NCBI GenBank assembly: GCA_002633005.1
Contig: NMRA01000305.1
Location: forward strand, 1-64,000
DNA: 64,000 bases
Direction of reading: 5' to 3'
Source of the DNA: Phoronis australis
Lineage: Eukaryota > Phoronida > Phoronidae
The notes beneath the pieces were generated by a model, which did not search any database, was not told the origin of the DNA, and saw only the letters and a list, made by a program, of their open reading frames with translations. This document shows positions 25,301-34,300 of this stretch, one piece after another; the first letter of the stretch is position 1; the number at the start of each line of letters is the position of its first letter. The position numbers and the translations under genes were made by a program.

Positions 25301-28300
25301 ATACAGAAGGAAACTGTAACCGAATGTCATTGCTCACACAAGATCAAAGTAACTGTAACCCATGATACTATCACCGACTGCGATTACCGAGCGGTAAAAA
25401 AGTAAACCTCGTCCTGAATACGATGTTATTTAATTTTGGATGATATTCCACGGTCATTACCGTTAAATAATGCACGCTACTCTTCTCAGGGGTTATTGAC
25501 TCGATGACTATGGAGAAAATGAGCATGCCGCGTTGTGGCCTGGCCGACATAACTGGCATGGGGAATACAATGTACACGAGGCGGAGAAGGCGACGATACA
25601 CTTTGCAAGGTAAGCCAAGGCTATATTCTGTAAAACGCCAGAATATCGCCAAAAATGCAAGACCACGCGAGACTTGGTGAGATATCGCCACATATTACCA
25701 AAGACTTGGTCTCTGACATTACAAGGGGTGCACGTGATCACACTTGGCGTTTAAGTTTTTCACGAGTGCCGTCCGTCTACGGAACGCAGCTCAGAACCAA
25801 GAGGCATGAGCGGCACTGAAATAAATGGGAGGCTATACCCCCCCAAGCGCCACCAACGGGAGATCGTGTCCTGCAAACACTAGTGACGTAAAATTCATCA
25901 TCGTACCTCAGTTCTATAATGTGAACGTTTTTTCATTTGTTCCACGATCCGTCCTTAGTCGAAATCGACAAGATTTTGTCTTGCATTTGAGGGTTGATAA
26001 TCAAAAAGCTTTGTGGAATAACTATTGCAACTTGGTTACCATGTGACAAATGTTATTGATTTAATTTCATGTATGCTAATGAACTACCTGTGTTCGCTTA
26101 AGACATTCTCCGATTGGTCAAATGACTAAGCTTTTCCGCAACATAACACAAACACTAAATACTAGTCGAAAGAACACTTTAGCCTATCAAAGTACACGGC
26201 TATAGGGCTGGCCAACACAGTGTCGAACGCAAAAACACGACTCGCGTACCTTCAAACACCGTTCACCGACTCAAATAGACGGGATCGGACTCACAAAGTA
26301 CGATTCATACACCCAGAAAAAAAAACGACCACGGACTCGCATTCTCTTAGAAACACGACACACGGACCGCCAAACACGGTTCACTCCGATAAAGCATGCC
26401 GTATACACGGTCACGGACTCATCGGCTTCCAAGGTAAGTAGCGCGAAATGAGTGAAAATGTGACGAGTCTAGGTATTCTTTTCTAAGGTACGTTTAACCT
26501 GGCTGGTGGAACGTTGAGGTCTTGAAAAACGCCTTATTGGAGCAGATCCGAATGGAGAAATTGGCGAAACAGTGGATCTTTTTACGGAGTTCGAACGATC
26601 CATTTCATGTACTTGTAGAAGAAAGCAAAATAAGGGAAGACGTGACTCTCAATGCCAATATTGAGAATTGTTGATATGAAAATATTTTGGACGCCAATAA
26701 ATAGTAGAACAAATGTGCAGTTTAAATAGTGTTTATTGTTAATCTAATTCACAACAATTACATCACATTACAGACAAACGTATGATCAAAATTATATTTA
26801 ACCTCGAACCTATTATACAACTGTCTAAGCTGATTTCTATACTGTATCCATGAACCGAGTTTAGCGGTCCCTGTGTCGTGTTTCTAAGGGCATGTGAGTC
26901 CTTCTTTTTTGGGGGTGAATGACTCTGTTATGTGAATACGATCCCGTGTATTTTGTAATGTGAGCAGTGTTTGCAAGTATGTGAGTTGTGTTTTTGCGTC
27001 CGACACGGTGTTTTGCAGTCACTTAGCCGTGTAGTTTTTAGGTTCCTTGACTAGTATGTTCTCACTGTGTTTGCTCGTAACAACTTCAATAGTGTCACAC
27101 ATTCATTCTTACCCCGAATGTTTTGCTCATAGGTAGTAAATGGCCAAAGACAGATCTGACGTACAAAATCACGCGCACAACTGCAGACTTTCGAAACCCA
27201 GCAGACGTCGTGAAGGAGATAGAAAGGGGCTTCAAAGTACGTTGCTTTTAAAGACACCATAGTTGAAACCTTCATACCCTATATGGGAGTATTGTATTTA
27301 TGCTCATACGCACACATGTATATTCCATAAAATTGCTCAGGTGTTTAGCATGTTGTGCATGCGCCTATGCGCCACTTACAGAAACAGGCGATGATTCGCA
27401 TACAATAAGCGCATGGGCAAAAGCGCGCATATGCTGTAAACAGAATTTTAACGCTGTCCAATTAAGAGATACATTCACCGGATCGGACTTTACCAGAAAA
27501 GGTCAAGTAGCAAATGAACAACTTGTGGCTTAATATTCCATAGTTACAGTAATTATGGAATAACTGCTTAAATGAGAAAAAATACATTTGTTCTATTGGA
27601 ATGATCTCCCCTTTGTCTACATAATGTGATCATTACTTGGTTTCTTTGTTCTTCATTAATGGCGTACTTGTGGTTTGAATATGTAGAATCCAACGCATAC
27701 TATCGGAAATCTTCACACGCGCAACTGAGTGCACAGATGGCGCTGAAGTCAAATAAAGTCTCATGCACGCCGCGCGCGCGCGCGCACGAGAGCGCTTCAG
27801 CAGCAGGTGGTCTCAGCAGTAAGTCACTTCATCAAGTCATTAGAAGTTTGTTCTGAAGCTCAGCACGCTTAAATCTGGTACCCACGATAGATTCTACTCC
27901 TGCTGCGGGTAAGAGTAAGAGTGAAGTCAGGGGTTGTCAAAACCCGTTAGGGCAAAATGTAAACTTACTGCCGTGATGATCGGTTAGCAATAAATTGGCC
28001 ACGTATTGAAGACAAAATATTTTGCGACCATGTTGTAACAGAGCAGTACTTGCAATGGCCGACTTCATAAACAGTCCGGAACACTCTGTATATCCAATAG
28101 GGTCTACCGAGTCCGTTCATTGTTCAGTCTTTTTTCAAACGAATGGCGATTTTGTCATCTCTCGAGACCTTGCTTGTCATGGCAAGCCAACTTGTACAGA
28201 CTAATTGTAAGCAATAATAAACTGGAAAAACGAAATGACCGAGGTCTTCATTTTTTACGTTGACTAGGTTTTAGTCTAAATAGGTCTTGCTATTAATTTT

Positions 28301-31300
28301 CCAGATGCTCAATTGTATCTAATAAAATACGGACAGGTTTATCAGGTTTCGCGCGAAATTTGTCTCGTGTATGGCAGTCGCGAGTTACCCCGCGCCATAC
28401 TTGGAAAATCTCATTTTTGAGAAAAAACAAATCAAACTGTGACTGTAAACAGCAAGGCATCATTTTCGTGCTCACATCCGGGTTTTGTGTTCACAAAGGC
28501 TTTGAAAAATATACGATTTCATGGGTTCACGAGTTGTTTTTAAAAATTTTAAAGAATTCTAACCCTCGGTATCCATTTACCTTTGTCATTATACAATAAA
28601 CATTTAGTGATAACAGCGGAGAGTTAAGCAACCCTAGGACCTCGCTAAAAAGCAAGACTTCGCGAGATTACGTGAGATATTGCCGCGTATTTTAAATGAG
28701 AACACGTGATTTTGGTTAGATTTTTGCGAGGTCCTACGCAGTGTAGACGTATATTAACTCCCTGTGTTCCTGTAGTCATGAATTTTGATAGTGACAAGAT
28801 GCACTATATTTCCTTCAAGCTTTTTCATATGGTGAAATTAAAAATAATCTATACCAGATATGGGCCCGGAATCTAATTTTTGTACTCTAAATGAACTCGA
28901 AATTATGTTTTGGCAATTTCTCTGCTACTTCTGTGTGAACTCAAGATAAGCGGTTATTAAACCATGCTCGAATACATTATAATTCATGCATATGAATTTT
29001 TAGTCCAAGTTTGCACTTGATGACCCTTATATTCGTGCTAAAAACTAGTTAAAACTTGAAATTTCGATTTCAAACTGGAACTTTTAGTCTTAATGTTGGA
29101 TTTATCTACAGCAAGCTAGGACTAAAAATTACCCAAGTAAGTCATTATGTACTCGAGCATAGAGTAATAGAGCTGACACTTATCTTGAGTTCGCACAAAA
29201 GTAGAGCAGGAAATGACAACATAATTTCGAGTTCCATTTCGAGTAAAAATATTAGAGACTAGGCCATGGTTTGTGGTTGTTATGTACACTCGTTAAATTT
29301 GTTTAATTTAAAATCTGCAAGCAAACCTCATCGCACATTAAAAAGTAACAAAATTGGGTTAGACCAAGTTATAACGCACGAGTTCTTATCTGAAAGTCAC
29401 TTGTTGCAAACATAGAGTGCTTTAACTGAAAGAAAACATCGGTACTATTATATGTATTACATATCTTTTCCTAGGTATGGAGTGACGTCACACCTCTCAC
29501 ATTCAAGCGGTCCACGGCATCTCAGGTTGACATTGAGATACAGTTTGCTGCTGGTGAACACGGCGACGGAAACCCGTTCGACGGCAGAGGGCGTGTGTTG
29601 GCACACGCTTACTTTCCGCAATTTGGTGGTGACAGTCATTTTGATGAAGACGAGCAATGGACGCAAGGAACTAACTCCGGTTTGTGTTTTACGATCTCAG
29701 CTAACTTGTAAGGAGACACAGTTTTGAGCTGGGTCGCCTACTAAGTCCGAATGAAGACTTGCTCTTCTTTCAACGAATTCGAACATTTAGACTTTCTTGC
29801 TTATTTGTCTTGTGTGTCAAATGTATTTTTCAAAAAATTGCTGAAAACGGTGGCATTGGTTAACCGCTGTCTCGCGCATGTCTTTGGTCACATAAACCTT
29901 CCGACACCGATACGACGAGTTTGCAGCCCGGTCATGTCATGTCGAGATTCGCCGTCAAACTCATTGCCCCACCTTTACCAGTGATCTAGAACTCATTCAG
30001 TGGGGAATCGGACAGGCCATCGCTCGAAATGTGACCAAGGCCGTAATACTCGTTGGCTTTTAATGTTGGCTTTAAAGAGGCAGTACCTTAGTGCTCCTGG
30101 TACAGTCAGGTGTTTACTGTTGTTATACCCTGCTTCAGGAACCAACTTGTTTCAAGTGGCTGCCCACGAATTTGGTCACGCTCTCGGTCTCTCACACTCG
30201 GATAACTCAAAAGCTCTCATGGCCCCTTTTTATGCGGGCTACCAGCCAGACTTTAAACTGCACGAAGACGACGTTGCTGGTATTCAGCGCATTTACGGTA
30301 AGATACCTTCATTCCGTCATAATTTCTAGGATTACTGTGGTCTGTTTTAGAGAGGGCATGGGATGGATATTTGTTGTGACTTGTTCCAATCAACTATCGT
30401 TATTTCTTAGGATTGATGAATGCAAATTGCCACTAACTTCAATTTCAATATTTATATTCATATTTTTCATTTTTGCCACCTGTGTAACTAGGCAAATGTT
30501 TTTAAAACTACAAACACGAGTGTTCTGAGTAATGAATGATTAGGTCGGAAACGGTGAGTATATTTGGCAATTCCCTTTTAATATAACCTTGACTGATGTA
30601 GTGAACGCATCCCATAGTGATTAAAACTAGGCGAATTCCTCAACCGACCATTGGGGAAAGTCAGTTCTTTAGGCAAGTGGCAGTTTTATAATGAACTTAG
30701 ATCTATGACAGTATGACTAATTATCGGCGGTGTTTTGCAGCATAACCTAATACATGTAGTACGCTAATCCTACGAAATGACATATAGCTTACCTAAAAAG
30801 TTGTTCTGCCGTGCGATATGATACTGTAGTGAAATGTCTGCTGATGTTTAACAAAATAATTTCAGGGATCAAACCTGACACAAAAACGACGACGCCCGAC
30901 CCCCCTCCGCCTCCCCCTCCAACTATGAAGCCAGACCCAGGCGGTGACCCCTGTATGGATGGGAAGATTGACGCCATTGTTACCACCTCTGACGGCATGA
31001 CGTATGCATTTAGAGGTATAGCACGATAACCCTCCAGTAGTCTTATATAATTATGCGCCCACATATTTATATGTGGGCGCATATTGCCGTCATCGCTGTC
31101 TGTCCGGCATCCAGCGTCCGCAGCTGTATCTCCTAAACCCCTCACATGATCTTGAGATTTGGCAGATGTGTTCCTATAAACCTGACGACGGATCATATGA
31201 CGACGAATTTCGGACGGACCGACTACTGGTGTGCCCCCTAGTGACAATTTTAGTTTTTTACGTTTACATCTTTATCTTCAAATGTCCTCAACGGATTTTC

Positions 31301-34300
31301 ATGAAACTTGGCACATAGACATCTACTAATGAGATCGCCCTATCCAAGCGTTTTCGGATTCATTCTATGTATTTTGCACCACCTAGAGGCCATTTTTACT
31401 ATTTTTGAGTCTTGTTTTTGGCGTCCGCCAGTCTATCAACCAAACCGCTCTACGGATGATTGTGAAAATTGGCACGTATGTTCTTACTATGAAGAAGAAA
31501 GCTGAGGACGAATTTTCCGACGTCTTCGACTACTGTGGCGACTCCTAATGTCACTTTTGTTTATTTTTTTCTGCGCCCATGGTTGCATCTCCTAAACCGT
31601 TTCTTGCATGATCTTTAATGAATTTAGCAAGTGTATTTATATGATGTTAACAACGGACGACGACCACTTTCGGATGGATCTGACTACCGGTGCGCCCCCT
31701 AGTGGCAATTTTAATTTTTACGTTTACTTCTGTATCTTGGAAGGTCCTCAACGGATTTTCATAAAATTTAGAATATATTTATTGGTGAGATGACGCTATC
31801 CTCCTGATTTCCGATGGAATCCAGGTATTTTGCGCCACTGGGTGGCCATTTTTGCTTGTTTTCGAGTCTGTTTTTCGGCATCCACCCTCTAAGTATGATT
31901 TTGAAAATTGTATATGTTCTCAGTGTGAAGAGGACAATTGACGATGACGACCTAGACTACTGTGGCGCCTCCTAGTGGTAGGTTTGTTTTGCGCCCATAC
32001 CTGTATCTCCTAAGCGTATTTATATGAAGTTACCAACAGACGAGGACGACTTTCAGGCGGATCCAACGAACACTGTATCCCCTAGTGACAATTTCATTGT
32101 ATTCCGTTTTCGTTTTTTCCCTGAAGTTCTTTGGCAGATTTTTATGAAATTTGGTATATAGCCTTCTATCAGGGAAGCGATGGCATGTTTCCGTTTTCGG
32201 ATGGATTGGACGTTTTTGCGCCATCTAGTGGCCATTTCATGATACAAATAAACAACCCTAGAAGCATACCGTCTGCGGTGAATTCGTGGGCGCATTTCAA
32301 CGCGCGTAGCTCTGGCATTTACAGATGTTAGGGTCGTCATTTTATAACCAACGGATTACAAATTTCATGTAAAACGTTTTTGCACCACCGGGTGGACATT
32401 TTCATTATGTTTGTTCGCGTTTTGGCGCCAAGAAGTCGCTCAAAGGAGCATCATGAAATTTCACATGGCCCACATTAATTTTCGGGCTGTTTTAATGTAA
32501 CGCCTACAACAGTTTTAGTTGTCTTTTCATCAGATCTGACTACTGTGGTGCGCCCTAGTGACGAATTGCCCTAGCAATCATGTGTATGGTTTTATGTACC
32601 AAATTTGTCTATAGGATCTTCATAAAATTTGTCCAATGTGTTCCTAACGAGGAGAGCCGCTCCAACTTGTGTCGAATTTTATGTGAATCCAACTGCGGTT
32701 GAACTATTTTAAGAATTGAGCACTCCTTATTTATCTACCGTGCACGGTGCAAGGTTGGTTTTAACGTGTTTGCAACGTCGTTGTATTTCAAGTGGGAGGC
32801 CAAACAAATCTGTAGCTGGGAACTAAAATGAAACATATTTTATTCAGTTTAACACTATGAAAAACCACCAGTTGTGGAAAACTGGAAGTTTAAAAGTGTC
32901 TTATGTCTAAACATGCTTCTGAGTAAAGCAAAATCGAAACGGAACAAAGCTCTGCCTTGACATGCAAGTGTCCCAAAATAATAGCCACTCTAGTTGTTAA
33001 ACTGACGATCAACCCTTCTCTGCATCTCTTTGCAGGTAAACATTTCTATTACCTTGATCCAAAGAAAAATTACTACTTCAGCAAACCGATGATGATTAGC
33101 CAGGGCTGGCCAGGGCTCGACGCTGTCAACATAGACGCTGCTTACACTAATAACAGAAACAAAAGGACTTACTTCTTTAAGGTGTGTTCCAGCAAAAAAA
33201 GCGAAGTGGGCCATTAGAATATTCACCAGGTCATGCGCGCACCCAGGGGGGGGGGGGGGNNNNNCCCCCATTTGGCGAAGTGGTCAAAAGGGTCCGTCTC
33301 TGAGGAACAAAAAGTCCGAGAAAATGAGACAAAACTCCCCTAAACGCGCAATTCAGTGGTGCTTCCGTTTTTTTGTTTTTTTTTTATTAGTCCGCCCGCG
33401 TTTTTGTTACCAAAAGGTCTACAACGGGGCAAGAATTCGAGCCACCCCATATTGAAGGCTGGGTGCGCGCATGCAGGTGACGCTAGTGTGACAGCGCTCT
33501 TATCACCGGTGGAAAGGAAATCGATAATTCTATCCCATAGTTCAACCCTCTATGATGAGAAACCGGGGTTGCGTTCCGTAGACCGAAGATTTACGGGATC
33601 TCGCTTATGGCGCAAGAAAATTGGTCCAAGGAACGCAGTCCTACGTTCCGTTTCCAATTCGTTCGTGTGTACAAAGAACGACATTTATTCATTACCACCA
33701 CAAAGCGAATATCAACCTCCCAATTTCCATTGCAAGTGAAAAATAGCATTACATTGACCCGGAATTACATTTGTTTATTTCCTGACGTACATACAGTCTG
33801 AGAATTCCTAACGATTATTTATAGGGTTCCAAGTATTGGCGTTTCAACGCACGACGATCACTCGATGCCGGATACCCCAAAGAAATTAGCAGAGGCTTTC
33901 GCTCGTTGCCAAATGACATCGACGCCGCGTTCCAATGGACAGGAAATGATAAACTGTATTTCATCAAAGGTGAGGACTCTAGGTGTTAAAGAATGTGTTT
34001 CACTAGATAGCAAACTGCGCTCTCGTCTTATTTTGTGAACTGACCGAAATAGCGCAATTACATGCAGTGGGTTTGGCGTGCGCCATTTAAGTCACAAGAG
34101 CGTAATAGCCTTGGTTACTTTTACATGCACGACACCTACAGGTCTGTTTCACTGACCTTTATATCTGACTTGTTCAGTCGGATTCGCGTGGTTGTAGAGT
34201 CCCTGAAGAACGTCTAGTCGACCACCTGCCCGATAAGAAATGTAAGCTTACAAAAAAATGCGATATCTCACATGTCTTCCTGCGCTAGCTGTTAAAGCAA

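Noticed and set aside
25590-25750. Possible fifth copy of MITE family A after MMP exon 3
   Set aside because: Shares only scattered words such as GCGAGACTTGGTGAGATATC; the terminal repeats are not recognisable.
30789-31247. 152-codon minus-strand frame with a poly-Gly run
   Set aside because: It is the antisense of MMP exon 7; the Gly run is the complement of the proline-coding hinge.
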